Assembly (NCBI RefSeq): GCF_014705705.1
Contig: NZ_JACXLD010000004.1
Location: 1-64,000 of the forward strand
DNA from: Spongiibacter pelagi
Lineage (GTDB): Bacteria; Pseudomonadota; Gammaproteobacteria; Pseudomonadales; Spongiibacteraceae
Direction: 5' to 3'
DNA length: 64,000 bases
The notes below the pieces were generated by a model, which saw only the letters and a list, made by a program, of their open reading frames with translations, was not told where the DNA came from and ran no database searches. The translations under genes were made by a program, and so were the position numbers. Below, piece by piece: positions 44,663 to 53,980 of this stretch (the first letter of the stretch is position 1; each line of letters starts with the position of its first letter).

Positions 44663-45136
44663 ATGAGCGTTCGCTTTACTTTCAATCACGATATCGACAC
44701 CGTTGCAGAAAAGCTGTTTGACCCTGATTTTCGGGTTGATCGGGCGATTGGCTTGGGTGAGCATAGCGCCGACTGTGAAATGGAAGGCGATGAAGATTCG
44801 GTTTCTATGGTGATGAATCGCGAGCTTGAACGTGAGCTTCCCGCCATTCTGGCCAAGGTGTTCAACGCTCGTCAAACCATGCGTTTTGAAGAGAGCTGGG
44901 AGCGCTCAGGGGATGGCTGGCAGGGCAAAGTAAATATTCAAGCTGAAGGGCAGCCAATCGTTATTACTGCGGATTACAGCCTGGTGCCCAAGGGCAAGGG
45001 CTGTGAGTACACGGCAACCCATTACTGCAAAGCCAAAATTCCCTTGATTGGCGGCAAAATTGAAAAATTTGTGCTCTCACTTACCGACGGTGATGCGGAA
45101 AAAGAGCTGCAATATCTGGCGGATGCCTTAGCCTAA
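44663..45136 (+). CDS. DUF2505 family protein
   Basis: A 157-aa protein of the DUF2505 family, a START/SRPBCC-like fold (MSVRFTFNHDIDTVAEKLFDPDF, then VNIQAEGQPIVITADYSLVPKGKGCEYTATHYCKAKIPLIGGKIEKFV). The ribosome site AAGGAG is clear. A lipid-like ligand is possible; the role is unknown. It is convergent with dusC. Confidence 0.85.
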   Translation: MSVRFTFNHDIDTVAEKLFDPDFRVDRAIGLGEHSADCEMEGDEDSVSMVMNRELERELPAILAKVFNARQTMRFEESWERSGDGWQGKVNIQAEGQPIVITADYSLVPKGKGCEYTATHYCKAKIPLIGGKIEKFVLSLTDGDAEKELQYLADALA

Positions 45137-45151
45137 ATTCAATTTAGCCAT

Positions 45152-46114
45152 TTAGGCGGCATTGGCTTGTCGATCGCTGCGCAGTTGTGCGGCGATCGCG
45201 TCTGGACAATTTAAGCGTTTCACATTTTCAAACAGGCGCTGGGCCTCAGGGTATTGGCGCCGCAAATATCCCAGCCATTGTTTGATCGGGCCGCCGGCAT
45301 GGCGCGGCAGGCAATTCTGGCGGCAGTCACTGAATAAATCTTCAAGCAGGGGCAGTATTGCCAGCCAATCTAAAGGCTTGGGCACATTGCCTGCTTGTTC
45401 GGCTTTAATTTGTTGGGCCAGATCTGGGGTGCTCAACAGACCGCGACCTATCATCACTTGCTGGCTTTGGCTTTCTTGCCGACACTGCCAGTAATCCTTG
45501 GTATTCCACACCTCGCCATTGGCGATAATTGGCATTGTTGTCAGAGCGTGGAGCGGGGCAATCTGGTCCCAGAATGCGGGTGGCTTATAGCCGTCATCAC
45601 GGGTGCGGGCATGAACTGCCAATTCGGTGGCGCCAGCCTCAGAAATTGCGGAAACAATCTCAGTTAAGCGTCCGCTGTCTCGGTAGCCAAGGCGGATTTT
45701 TGCCGTTACGGGTGTGGTTGCAGGCACCGCGCGACGCATAGACGAGACAATCTCGCCAACTAGCTCAGGCTCGTCTAATAGGACCGATCCACCCCGATGG
45801 CGGTTTACACATTTGGCTGGGCAGCCAAAATTGATATCGATGCCCGGCGCGCCGAGTTCTGCAGCACGGGCGGCATTGTCTGCCATACAGGCGGGGTCGC
45901 TACCGAGTAGTTGCATATAAACCGGAATACCACTGGGAGTAAGTCCCGCGTTATCCAATTCTGGGCACAGGCGGTAAAAAACTCGCCGAGGAAGTAGCTG
46001 GCCGCTGACCCGCACAAATTCAGTCACACAGCGATCTATGCCGCCGAGCTGGGTAAGCAGGGCGCGCATACGGGCGTTAACAACGCCTTCCATCGGTGCG
46101 AGGTGGATATTCAT
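45152..46114 (-). CDS. dusC: tRNA-dihydrouridine(16) synthase
   Basis: A 320-aa FMN enzyme that reduces U16 in tRNA. The TIM-barrel N-terminus LAPMEGVVNARMRALLTQLGG and the catalytic Cys98 in NFGCPAKCVNRHRGG are typical. VHARTRDDGYKPPAFWDQI and IANGEVWNTKDYWQC are the DusC-specific forms of blocks that differ in DusA and DusB. A C-terminal helical tRNA-recognition domain follows (~240-310). Confidence 0.92.
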   Translation of the reverse strand: MNIHLAPMEGVVNARMRALLTQLGGIDRCVTEFVRVSGQLLPRRVFYRLCPELDNAGLTPSGIPVYMQLLGSDPACMADNAARAAELGAPGIDINFGCPAKCVNRHRGGSVLLDEPELVGEIVSSMRRAVPATTPVTAKIRLGYRDSGRLTEIVSAISEAGATELAVHARTRDDGYKPPAFWDQIAPLHALTTMPIIANGEVWNTKDYWQCRQESQSQQVMIGRGLLSTPDLAQQIKAEQAGNVPKPLDWLAILPLLEDLFSDCRQNCLPRHAGGPIKQWLGYLRRQYPEAQRLFENVKRLNCPDAIAAQLRSDRQANAA

Positions 46115-46245
46115 ACCGGATCAGATATCTGGCTGCGTAAAAAAAGGCGTATTCTACGGTTCGAACCCCTTGAAGACTATATAATTGAACGGAATTTAGT
46201 CACTTGGCGTATGTCTAAGAGTCGATCATTTTTAAGAGGTCTCCC

Positions 46246-47019
46246 TTGAATCGTTTTTCGCTAAAGGCGCTGGTTTCCGGATTGAGTTTTGCAGTGATGA
46301 CTGCAGGGCTGTTGTGGATATTGGCGGTTCCCGCTCCTGTCGATCCCGAAGTGGCTGCTGAAGAGGCGCAGTTATTTGAAGAGGAATTTGCGGAGTTTTT
46401 TGGCGAAGAACCTGAAATTGGTACCCAGTTATTTCTGCACCAGATCCTGCCCGGTAGTGCGCCGGTCGTGGTGATTGGCCGCGATGGTGAAGAGCTGAGG
46501 TTTGCGCGCGGAGATGCGATTGTTGAACCCTGCTTAAAATTGGCTGAAGTGTTTGATGATGCGGTATTGCTTGACGATTGCGGTGCCTATCAACTGCTAA
46601 AACTCAATGGCGAGAGTTTTGAAACCACGGTTCCGCGAGATGGCCGGTCGGGGCAAGCTGCTCCGATGATCGCTGATTTACGGGGTCAGTCTGCGGTAAC
46701 AGATTTGGTGGGTGATTATCATCAGCGGCTGTTTCGTCGGCCGTTGTCACTGCGTGGACAAATGGATGTGGTGGTGAAAGAGTCAACGCCGGGTGATAAA
46801 CAAATTCTATTGTTTCCGGGCAAGGACGCGCGTTTGTTTTCACTGCTACCACTTAAAAACGGCGATCAGTTAAAGGCGGTGAATGGTATTGCACTGGATG
46901 GTGGCTCGGCGCTGAATAGTATTTATGCTGAACTGGTTGATGCGCCGGTGCTAACGCTGACTTTGGAGCGAAACGGCCGGGATATGGTGATGCTGATGGC
47001 GATGCAAGCCAGTGAATGA
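46246..47019 (+). CDS. Membrane-anchored GspC-like protein with PDZ-like C-terminus
   Basis: A 257-aa protein starting at TTG 46246 after AGAGGT. One N-terminal membrane helix (~8-29) is followed by an acidic Glu-rich segment, then a small beta domain (QLFLHQILPGSAPVVVIGRDGEELRFARGDAIVEPCLKLAEVFDD). This resembles the homology region of type II secretion GspC. The last ~60 residues look PDZ-like (LLPLKNGDQLKAVNGIALDGGSALNSIYAEL). No other secretion genes are adjacent, so it may be a stray GspC paralogue or a different PDZ protein. Confidence 0.7.
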   Translation: MNRFSLKALVSGLSFAVMTAGLLWILAVPAPVDPEVAAEEAQLFEEEFAEFFGEEPEIGTQLFLHQILPGSAPVVVIGRDGEELRFARGDAIVEPCLKLAEVFDDAVLLDDCGAYQLLKLNGESFETTVPRDGRSGQAAPMIADLRGQSAVTDLVGDYHQRLFRRPLSLRGQMDVVVKESTPGDKQILLFPGKDARLFSLLPLKNGDQLKAVNGIALDGGSALNSIYAELVDAPVLTLTLERNGRDMVMLMAMQASE

Positions 47020-47038
47020 TTAGCGGGGCAGCAGAATG

Positions 47039-47067
47039 AAAAAAGGCGGCCAATGGCCGCCTTTTTT
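47039..47067. terminator. Bidirectional terminator between GspC-like gene and mdh
   Basis: GGCGGCC pairs with GGCCGCC across loop AAT, with six A before and six T after. It can end both convergent transcripts. Confidence 0.9.
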
Positions 47068-47090
47068 GTGCTCGTAAAACCGTGCCCAAA

Positions 47091-48071
47091 TTATGGCAAC
47101 AAGTGTTTTACGCCGTCGCGTTCTTCTGACAGTTCGGCAGCAGTCGCGTCCATTTTGCCACGGCTGAAGTCGCTTACAGAAACGCCTTGAACGATTTCCC
47201 ACTCACCGTCTTTGCAGCGGCAAGGGAAAGAGTAGATCAGGCCTTCTGGAATGTCGTAAGAACCGTCGCTGTATACGCCCATGGAAACCCAATTGTCACC
47301 GTCAGTGCCCAGCGCCCAGCTGCGCATGTGGTCGATGGCAGCGTTAGCAGCAGAAGCAGCAGAAGAAGCACCACGTGCTTTAATGATGGCGGCGCCGCGT
47401 TGCTGAACAACGGGGATGAACTCATTTTCCAGCCAGTCTTGGTCAACCAAGTCAGATGCTGCTTCACCAGAAACTTTGGCGTTGAACAGGTCAGGGTACT
47501 GAGTGGCTGAGTGGTTGCCCCAGATAGTCATATTGGTCACGTCATTCACGGTTTTGCCAGTTTTCTGGGCAATTTGAGTCATGGCGCGGTTGTGATCCAG
47601 ACGCGTCATGGCAGTGAAGTTGCGTGGGCTGATTGAAGGCGCGTTGCGCTGAGTGATCAGGGCATTGGTGTTGGCTGGGTTGCCGACAACCAATACTTTG
47701 ATGTTTTTGCTGGCGTTCTGGTCAATGGCCTTGCCTTGAACAGAGAAGATCGCCGCGTTGGCTTCCAGCAGATCTTTACGCTCCATGCCTGGGCCGCGAG
47801 GACGAGCACCAACCAGCAGGGCGTAATCAGCATCTTTGAATGCTACATTCGGGTCATCGCTGCAGATAACGTCGGCCAGCAGAGGGAACGCACAGTCATC
47901 CAATTCCATTTTTACGCCTTGCAGGGCGTCAAGTGCAGGAGTGATATCCAGCAGTTGCAGAATAACGGGTTGATCGTCGCCCAGCATGGCACCAGAGGCG
48001 ATTCTGAACAGCAGAGCGTAACCGATTTGACCTGCGGCACCGGTTACTGCAACACGAACGGGTTGTTTCAT
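47091..48071 (-). CDS. mdh: Malate dehydrogenase
   Basis: A 326-aa NAD-dependent enzyme of the citric acid cycle, of the cytosolic-eukaryote-like/Pseudomonas type. The NAD loop is [13 protein letters not shown] (~9-21). [16 protein letters not shown] is the mobile loop with the substrate arginines, and [13 protein letters not shown] carries the catalytic His. ATG 48071 (MKQPVRVAV) follows AAGGGA. The in-frame extension to 48146 has no homology. Confidence 0.95.
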   Translation of the reverse strand: MKQPVRVAVTGAAGQIGYALLFRIASGAMLGDDQPVILQLLDITPALDALQGVKMELDDCAFPLLADVICSDDPNVAFKDADYALLVGARPRGPGMERKDLLEANAAIFSVQGKAIDQNASKNIKVLVVGNPANTNALITQRNAPSISPRNFTAMTRLDHNRAMTQIAQKTGKTVNDVTNMTIWGNHSATQYPDLFNAKVSGEAASDLVDQDWLENEFIPVVQQRGAAIIKARGASSAASAANAAIDHMRSWALGTDGDNWVSMGVYSDGSYDIPEGLIYSFPCRCKDGEWEIVQGVSVSDFSRGKMDATAAELSEERDGVKHLLP

Positions 48072-48419
48072 AGGGTTTTCCCTTTGATTTGATAACGAAA
48101 ATTTGTGAGCGGGTGCCCTCGGAGGTGGATTGCACGCTCCGAGCATGCACCCGTGCCGGGATCTGGCCGTGTTTGGCTATTACACCGAACCACCTCATGC
48201 CAGCTGATTTTGGCCGGCTAATGATAGTCATGTCCGCCTCGGATTGCCAGTCGAACAGGGGGATTGTGATGGAATTGCATATGGCTGGCTGATAATTGGT
48301 CACTTCTATATAATTCACGGCCTTTTGCAGGGTCGGCTGTTAATGCTGGCTTCTGATCTTTGATATAAGCCGTTTTTTTGAAAGTCAGCCCTTTTGAACG
48401 TGAATCCGCGAGAACTGCC
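48072..48419. other. 348-bp divergent region between mdh and ttcA
   Basis: No gene is visible. It must hold the mdh promoter on the minus strand and the original ttcA promoter on the plus strand. TATAAT at 48309-48314 is a possible -10 for ttcA, but the -35 17 bases upstream (TGGCTG) is poor. Confidence 0.5.
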
Positions 48420-48572
48420 ATGACCATGCCCAAGCTGGAATTTAACAAGTTGCAAAAGCGCTTGCGCCGGTATGCGGGGCAGGCCATTGAAGATTATCGG
48501 ATGATCGAAGAGGGCGACCGCATCATGGTGTGCCTGTCGGGCGGTAAATTATGTCCGGTAAATATCTTGTAA
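48420..48572 (+). pseudogene. ttcA: 5' remnant of the native ttcA, cut in the PP-loop
   Basis: ATG 48420 begins a normal TtcA N-terminus ([20 protein letters not shown], then [19 protein letters not shown]). After the Lys of SGGK, residue 43, the sequence leaves the family. Where all TtcA proteins continue with DS, this one reads LCPVNIL and stops. The ATP-pyrophosphatase motif and all cysteines are lost, so the fragment cannot thiolate C32 of tRNA. Codon use of the first 43 codons matches neighbouring core genes. A divergent complete ttcA lies 5.8 kb downstream. The break marks the left end of an integrated element. Confidence 0.93.
48542..48563 (+). repeat. Direct repeat CGGTAAAT at the left insertion junction
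   Basis: CGGTAAAT occurs at 48542-48549 and again at 48556-48563, 14 bases apart. The first copy is the last native ttcA sequence (the Gly-Lys codons of SGGK) and the second lies inside the element. They may be part of the recombination core or recombinase-binding arms of the attachment site. The exact crossover cannot be fixed without the right end. Confidence 0.5.
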
Positions 48573-48710
48573 ACATTGGCTGAGAGCTGCCAACTGTGCT
48601 GCTAGGGTTATTGCATCTGTCACGACATGCTAATCTTGTTGGTATTACCTAGTTTTTCTCTTTTCTCTTTTCTCCGTTTGTAGTTGACCCTCACTGTTGA
48701 TTGATTATTT

Positions 48711-48739
48711 TTGACAAAATGTAAGCTTCAGCATACAGT
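48711..48739 (+). promoter_or_regulatory. Sigma70 promoter of the recombinase-ttcA operon
   Basis: A perfect TTGACA (48711-48716), 17-base spacer and TACAGT (48734-48739) lie inside the element, about 30 bases before the first recombinase start. It should drive all five genes through the element ttcA. Confidence 0.75.
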
Positions 48740-48775
48740 CGTATAAAAATTATTGCCCGGTGCGATTTGTCAAGA

Positions 48776-50035
48776 ATGCTTGATGCGACCTTGAAGCGTT
48801 ACAAATGGAATAAGAAGACCTTCTTCGCCATCGTTAATGGACATTCATGCCCGTTCGAGCCGTACGTTTCGGCATATCTCAATACGCTCAGTTCATACGC
48901 AAATAGCACACAGCACCGTTACGGCAGAGATCTGCTATTCATCCTCAAGTACTTTGATCGAAAGGGCATTGATCTGACTGGCCGAATAGCCTCCGGCGAC
49001 CTGATTAGCATGGCTGAGTATTCGGATTTTCATACGCAGTGTGCCTTGAGCTCTGATATCGACCTTGACTCAAAGGTGGTTCCGCTCTTGTCCCACGCTG
49101 AGAGCAAAACGTTCAGGAATATCATGGCGTCAAACAACTTTGTCGCCAGCAAGGTCTCCAGCGAGACTCAGCGTGGACGACTGAACCGGCTTCGAAGCTA
49201 TATAACGTGGTTGTTTGAGCAATTCCATGATCCACTTTCCGTCGGTGAGAAGCTCGAACGCAATTTCGAGAAATTAACAATGAAGATGCTCCAAGATGAG
49301 CGTTCATTGAATGTCGTTGAGGCGCATGTGAATCGACACCCAACTAAAGATGCGATTCCGCCAGACGTCTTTTGCAAGTTAATTGAGATCATTCGACCAT
49401 CGTCCCCTAACAACCCATTCACCCAACGTAACCGATTGCGGAACTACCTGGTCGTCACATTACTTCTCGACACGGGTATTCGGCGAGGCGCACTGGCAAA
49501 GTTAAAGATATCGGATCTACGCTCTGACAGCTCCGGTGCGGCGCTTTGGATTTATCCAGAGCGCGATGACGTATCGGACCCACGGTTGGAAAGACCGAAC
49601 CAAAAAACCAAAGCTCACCTCGCGGCGCTGAACCCCACGGTCATGGATGCCCTTTTGTTCTACATAGAAAGTGACCGGAAACTGATATGCGGATCAGCCG
49701 AGAACGACTTTGTCTTTGTAAGTAACAGCAATGCGAAGGGCACAAAAGGACAGCCTCTTGCTGCGAAATCAATCAATGAAGTGTTCTTCACGCTTTCAAA
49801 GGTGCTTGGTTACCGCGTACACCCACATTTGATGCGGCACATGTGGAACGACCTTTTTGATGACAATAGCGATCATCAGAACTTCACATCACAACAGGTT
49901 GAAGATGCCAGAAAGTACGCAATGGGGTGGTCCGCTAACTCGGCAATGTCGGACATATACAACGATCGAAGAACCTATCAGAAAGTTCGGAAAATCATGC
50001 AGTCCCACCAAGATCGTGTGGATGGTGCGAAATGA
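48776..50035 (+). CDS. Tyrosine recombinase 1 of the ttcA island
   Basis: A 419-aa site-specific recombinase (ATG 48776; TTG 48767 is in frame). An N-terminal SAM-like core-binding domain (SAYLNTLSSYANSTQHRYGRDLLFILKYF) precedes the catalytic domain. The active-site set is complete: Arg ~236 (TGIRRGALAKL), Lys in RPNQKTKAHL, His ~351 and Arg ~354 in HLMRH, Trp ~385 in MGWSAN, and the nucleophile Tyr ~395 in MSDIYND. It overlaps the next gene by ATGA. It corresponds best to the TnpA-like member of Tn554-type elements or to a Gamma-Mobile-Trio recombinase; the assignment is by layout, not alignment. Confidence 0.9.
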   Translation: MLDATLKRYKWNKKTFFAIVNGHSCPFEPYVSAYLNTLSSYANSTQHRYGRDLLFILKYFDRKGIDLTGRIASGDLISMAEYSDFHTQCALSSDIDLDSKVVPLLSHAESKTFRNIMASNNFVASKVSSETQRGRLNRLRSYITWLFEQFHDPLSVGEKLERNFEKLTMKMLQDERSLNVVEAHVNRHPTKDAIPPDVFCKLIEIIRPSSPNNPFTQRNRLRNYLVVTLLLDTGIRRGALAKLKISDLRSDSSGAALWIYPERDDVSDPRLERPNQKTKAHLAALNPTVMDALLFYIESDRKLICGSAENDFVFVSNSNAKGTKGQPLAAKSINEVFFTLSKVLGYRVHPHLMRHMWNDLFDDNSDHQNFTSQQVEDARKYAMGWSANSAMSDIYNDRRTYQKVRKIMQSHQDRVDGAK

Positions 50036-51666
50036 ATGCCCTGTTGCAACAGGCAATGCGGTCGCATGAGCCAAACACAATTACCGCTCAAAGCGGCCTT
50101 AAAGTTGACGTAACCGCCGATTCTTGGCAGCTGCTCGCGACGACCAGTAAAGGTTGGAAGTTTGATATGAGCTGGGTCTGGAATACGGCTATTTCGGATG
50201 AAGACAGAAGCGACATGCTAACGGTCTATTCGCACTACGCGACGTCGAAGGCTGCCGGTACGACCTCAACAATTGTATCTAATACCAAACTATACCTATC
50301 ATCAGGAATCCCACCGTTGATTAAGTTGAGGTCGCTGTGGAGCGGCCTTCCGGTGTCTCATAAGAAGGGGCTTAACCAATTCTTTGGCACGCTTTGCAAA
50401 CTTGGATACAAGCAATACAACGATTACCACGGATTCACGAAAGCCAACTTGGACAAGGAAAAAACACTCACATTTGATTCGAAAAGAGGTGCGCTAAGTC
50501 ACCAAGAGTTTGATAGCTTTTGCGCCGCTTTGAACCTGCGCCTCCAGTCGATTGACTGGAATGCAGACCGCTCGCTCGAATTTTTCCAATCACAATCCTT
50601 CAGCCAAATTTGCCGTTCCATTAGTAATAAACTAGCGGCAATCACTGTTCGTCGCCCCATACAATTGTCGATGCTCAAATGGATAGATGTGATTCCAGTA
50701 GGCAGTGGGTTTGAAGACCAACGAATCGACCCATCCCAGGAAGTTGGAAATATTGGCATCGACCAACTCCAGATAAGGTTTTTTCATGCAAAGGCTAGCG
50801 GCAGATCGTGGAGGACGGCACCAGAGAGGTTCCCGGTTGCTCTCAACGCGCAAAGCTCAGAGCTAATCGCCAGTTACAAACGGCTCTATATGCATGGTGT
50901 CCAGCTCTGGCTGAAAAATAGCGGTTGTCCGGTCACCCATGAAGAGACGCGTGATTTTTTGCCTCATATGCCGATGTTCCCGTTAACTGGCTTGTTCAAT
51001 GAAAATATTGGCTCGATTGAGAGCTTGAGGTCGCTGTTTACTCAAGAGTCTCGTGGATTTCATGTCAACGAATCTGCAATAGCGATGAGCATGAGATACG
51101 TTGCAGCTGAATCCAGCCGGACGAAGGATTGCACAGTGACGTCGAACAGAATTCGGCATACAGTGCTGACTCGGGGCGCACAGGCGGGCTACACCGCAGC
51201 GACGTTAGCAAAGATCACAGGAGTTACTGAGCCCGCGGCTCGGCATTACATTGACCTTGACTACCGATCGCGTCGGATGATCGACGAACTCTATGATGGA
51301 TCGGAGTTTTTAGCTGCTGTATTCAGCGATCCACTGGAGAGAGTCTCAGGCAAAGATGCGGAGGTCCTCGATCATCAGTTCAACAGCGTCGGCGGCATAA
51401 GAGATAAGCAAAGTTGCAACTCTTGCTCGGCTGTTACCGGGCGACCGATTGGCTGCTACGGGTGCAACAACTTTCGACCAATTCTGGAAGCTGATCACGC
51501 CGGAGTGCTTGAGCTGGCTGAACAGAAGCTGGCAGCCAATAGCAAAAAGCTACTTTCGCCCGTCGAAAAGCTCAGTGTGGAGAAGCTTACAAAACAGGTC
51601 GCGTGGATCAAGCGAACGATAGACGTGTGTAATCAAGTGCTGGAGGTACGACGTGGCGTTGAATAA
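50032..51666 (+). CDS. Tyrosine recombinase 2 of the ttcA island
   Basis: A 544-aa recombinase. The catalytic Arg is ~207 (TVRRPIQLSMLKW). The second motif reads NRIRHTVLTRGAQAG, keeping Arg ~375 and His ~376 but with Asn where the first His of HxxR usually stands. Tyr ~406 in ARHYIDLDYR is the likely nucleophile. After it a CxxC-x10-CxxC cluster (SCNSCSAVTGRPIGCYGC, ~460-478) looks zinc-binding, and a C-terminal helix follows. It is coupled to gene 1 by ATGA and overlaps gene 3 by 14 bases. Confidence 0.88.
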   Translation: MNALLQQAMRSHEPNTITAQSGLKVDVTADSWQLLATTSKGWKFDMSWVWNTAISDEDRSDMLTVYSHYATSKAAGTTSTIVSNTKLYLSSGIPPLIKLRSLWSGLPVSHKKGLNQFFGTLCKLGYKQYNDYHGFTKANLDKEKTLTFDSKRGALSHQEFDSFCAALNLRLQSIDWNADRSLEFFQSQSFSQICRSISNKLAAITVRRPIQLSMLKWIDVIPVGSGFEDQRIDPSQEVGNIGIDQLQIRFFHAKASGRSWRTAPERFPVALNAQSSELIASYKRLYMHGVQLWLKNSGCPVTHEETRDFLPHMPMFPLTGLFNENIGSIESLRSLFTQESRGFHVNESAIAMSMRYVAAESSRTKDCTVTSNRIRHTVLTRGAQAGYTAATLAKITGVTEPAARHYIDLDYRSRRMIDELYDGSEFLAAVFSDPLERVSGKDAEVLDHQFNSVGGIRDKQSCNSCSAVTGRPIGCYGCNNFRPILEADHAGVLELAEQKLAANSKKLLSPVEKLSVEKLTKQVAWIKRTIDVCNQVLEVRRGVE

Positions 51667-53980
51667 GTACCTTGTCCGTACTCATGCACTAATTCAAAAG
51701 TACAAGGATGAAGCGCCCTTCAAGCAGTTCCAAAACCTAGATGGCCAATTGGCAACTTTCGATAATCTTGTCTGGTTTTACATTGATCCAAACAATGGCA
51801 AGAGAACTCGGATTTTAACCGGAAGGCACGGCACAAGAGGATCTGGATCGGCAGGTTCAGCCCCTAAATACGCATTGCCAGAGCCATACGGAGACTTGTT
51901 GAAGGTTTTCGTGATTGAGGCGTTTAATGCCTCTGTTTTCGCCTCGGAGATACAGGCACGTATCGGAGCGGCGCGATACTTACTCACAAACATGCAGGGT
52001 AACCTCCATACACAAACAGGATCAACGATCATCGAATGTTTCGGGGAGACTAGGCTTGATCGGATGGTGGTATTCCTTGAGTTCTGTGAGCGACAAGGGC
52101 TGATGCCTCGTGCATCCGATCAGGTTCGTCGTAATATCAGGGATAAACGTGATCGGACGGGTCACAGTGTCGAAGCCACCCGCAGAGAGAAAATGGCCAA
52201 TGAGGAGGTCATAAGAGCTGCTGGGAACATATATGCAAAAACAATCACCAGTCTCAAACAAGGAAATGCCGGACAAGGCTGTTTTCGAGATGCATTGACT
52301 ACATTTATTGTTTTGCTTTGCTGCGCATCACCGAATCGAGCCGGGGCTGAAGTGCCACTTCTTGTCAATCAGAAGCTCCAAAGTTATTCAGAGGATGGTC
52401 GAGCAGATGTTTTTTATCTTGATTGGCCGGGTAGCAAAGGCTATCAAGACAATCGAACCCATATTCTTTCGGCACTTAGCGGTCATGTTGAGAAAGGGAT
52501 AAACTACTTCTCAAAAGCCTGTCAGCCAGGTCGAATCGTAGCTTCCTATTACTCTCGGCCAGACCAAACACTTGGGCAGCTACTAAAAGGGTTTCCAATC
52601 GACCCGGAAAGAAAAGTGCGTATAGACCTGAATCGTAAACCTCATCTTTTCACTTTAGGTTACGCATTAGGTTTCTATGACGTTGATACAGAAGTTCATG
52701 TATTTATTCATGACGCTGAAGATCAGGGGGCACCGTACGAAAGAAGCAGACCGATAAAACTAGCCACACGCAAGAGCTGCTGGAAGTCCAAGTACATATT
52801 CGAACTGCAGATAGAGGATGAAATTTCATCAAACGCGATGAGATTGGCAAAACGACCCGGTATTGAGCGTTTGTTGGGAGTCAATTTTAGTTTTTCTCAG
52901 GCTCCGAGGTTTGACCCAAATCAGAATCGTTTAATTTCTATTGGACAGCTTGAGAAAGTAGTGCGTGATTTGCAGAGAGAGGCATTCCCCAGCTTCCCTG
53001 CAGGTTTTTCTACTGGTGATTTGAATAGCGTCAAAATGGACGTTGCACTCTTCTGTGTTTTAGGTCATCAGTTCTTTAAGAACGGCGCTAATAGAAAAAG
53101 GGGAGGCGTGCCAGGCCAGCAGGGATACTACCATATACTGACCCCGCGCTCTCTTTCAACGATGGCTAGTTGGGGGCTTGGTAAAAGTGGTGATATTTTC
53201 CTACGTCACGGTTTCAGTTCTAACTACTTTCTGAATCTACATCAACTCCGTCACTATACGAATACCATTGCCGACAAAAGCGGTATTCCCAACGAAGTCT
53301 TGACAGCTTGGTCGGGTCGCAAAAGTCGCGAGCAAACATACGAGTACATTCATACCAGCCATGCTGAGCGCAGTTCAAGAGTGGCGGGCGTTCAGAAAAA
53401 GGCGACCGAAACCACCCAACCGATTCGCTGGGTCTCAAGCAACGAAATTGCGCGGGAATTTAACTTGCCCGCAAGTGTTACTTCGACGGGTCTTTGCACT
53501 CAGAATCTGGTTGTGATTCCGTGCGAATACCTGAACGATTTTGTATCGAGTTGCTTCATGTGTCCGAATGCCTGCCATGTAGCTGGAGATGGTGACGCTA
53601 TCGATACACTCGAAAAGGACTGTCAATTCCAGCACCGGCGCCTGGAGGCGGTTAAAAATGATAATCGCCTCGGTGCCTCACGTGCAATGCAGGAGTGGTT
53701 CGTTCTCCATAACTTTAATACACAAGTCCTAGCTCAGCTCGTCCAGCTAATGAAAGATATGCCAGTCGGCACTGTGATCTCTTTCAGTGAAAAAGCTCGA
53801 CAGTTCAATCTCCTCGATGCTAAGTCCAAGAAACTTACACAAGTTTTGGCCAAGCTTACGGATTCCCATAAGGATTTGCAGAACGCTCTTGCAAGACAAG
53901 AAAAGGCTACAGACGAGCCTCGCTCCAATAGAGATTTGAAGGAATTAATGGCCAAATACAGCCTTGCGGAGACAGAGTAA
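51653..53980 (+). CDS. Tyrosine recombinase 3 of the ttcA island, large form
   Basis: A 775-aa recombinase starting at GTG 51653 inside the end of gene 2. The catalytic residues are Arg ~229 (ASPNRAGAEVPLL), His ~530 and Arg ~533 in LHQLRHYTNT, Trp ~553 in AWSGRKS, and Tyr ~563/565 in TYEYIHTS. The ~300 residues between the first Arg and the His are far longer than usual. A Cys cluster (SCFMCPNACH) and a C-terminal coiled coil (~680-770) follow. Size and layout resemble TnpB of Tn554 or the GmtZ integrase class; this is inference. Confidence 0.88.
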   Translation: MALNKYLVRTHALIQKYKDEAPFKQFQNLDGQLATFDNLVWFYIDPNNGKRTRILTGRHGTRGSGSAGSAPKYALPEPYGDLLKVFVIEAFNASVFASEIQARIGAARYLLTNMQGNLHTQTGSTIIECFGETRLDRMVVFLEFCERQGLMPRASDQVRRNIRDKRDRTGHSVEATRREKMANEEVIRAAGNIYAKTITSLKQGNAGQGCFRDALTTFIVLLCCASPNRAGAEVPLLVNQKLQSYSEDGRADVFYLDWPGSKGYQDNRTHILSALSGHVEKGINYFSKACQPGRIVASYYSRPDQTLGQLLKGFPIDPERKVRIDLNRKPHLFTLGYALGFYDVDTEVHVFIHDAEDQGAPYERSRPIKLATRKSCWKSKYIFELQIEDEISSNAMRLAKRPGIERLLGVNFSFSQAPRFDPNQNRLISIGQLEKVVRDLQREAFPSFPAGFSTGDLNSVKMDVALFCVLGHQFFKNGANRKRGGVPGQQGYYHILTPRSLSTMASWGLGKSGDIFLRHGFSSNYFLNLHQLRHYTNTIADKSGIPNEVLTAWSGRKSREQTYEYIHTSHAERSSRVAGVQKKATETTQPIRWVSSNEIAREFNLPASVTSTGLCTQNLVVIPCEYLNDFVSSCFMCPNACHVAGDGDAIDTLEKDCQFQHRRLEAVKNDNRLGASRAMQEWFVLHNFNTQVLAQLVQLMKDMPVGTVISFSEKARQFNLLDAKSKKLTQVLAKLTDSHKDLQNALARQEKATDEPRSNRDLKELMAKYSLAETE

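Noticed and set aside
48776-53980. Classical recombinase-in-trio (RIT) element
   Set aside because: RIT elements have three recombinases of similar size, without a small coiled-coil gene or ttcA. Here sizes range from 419 to 775 aa.
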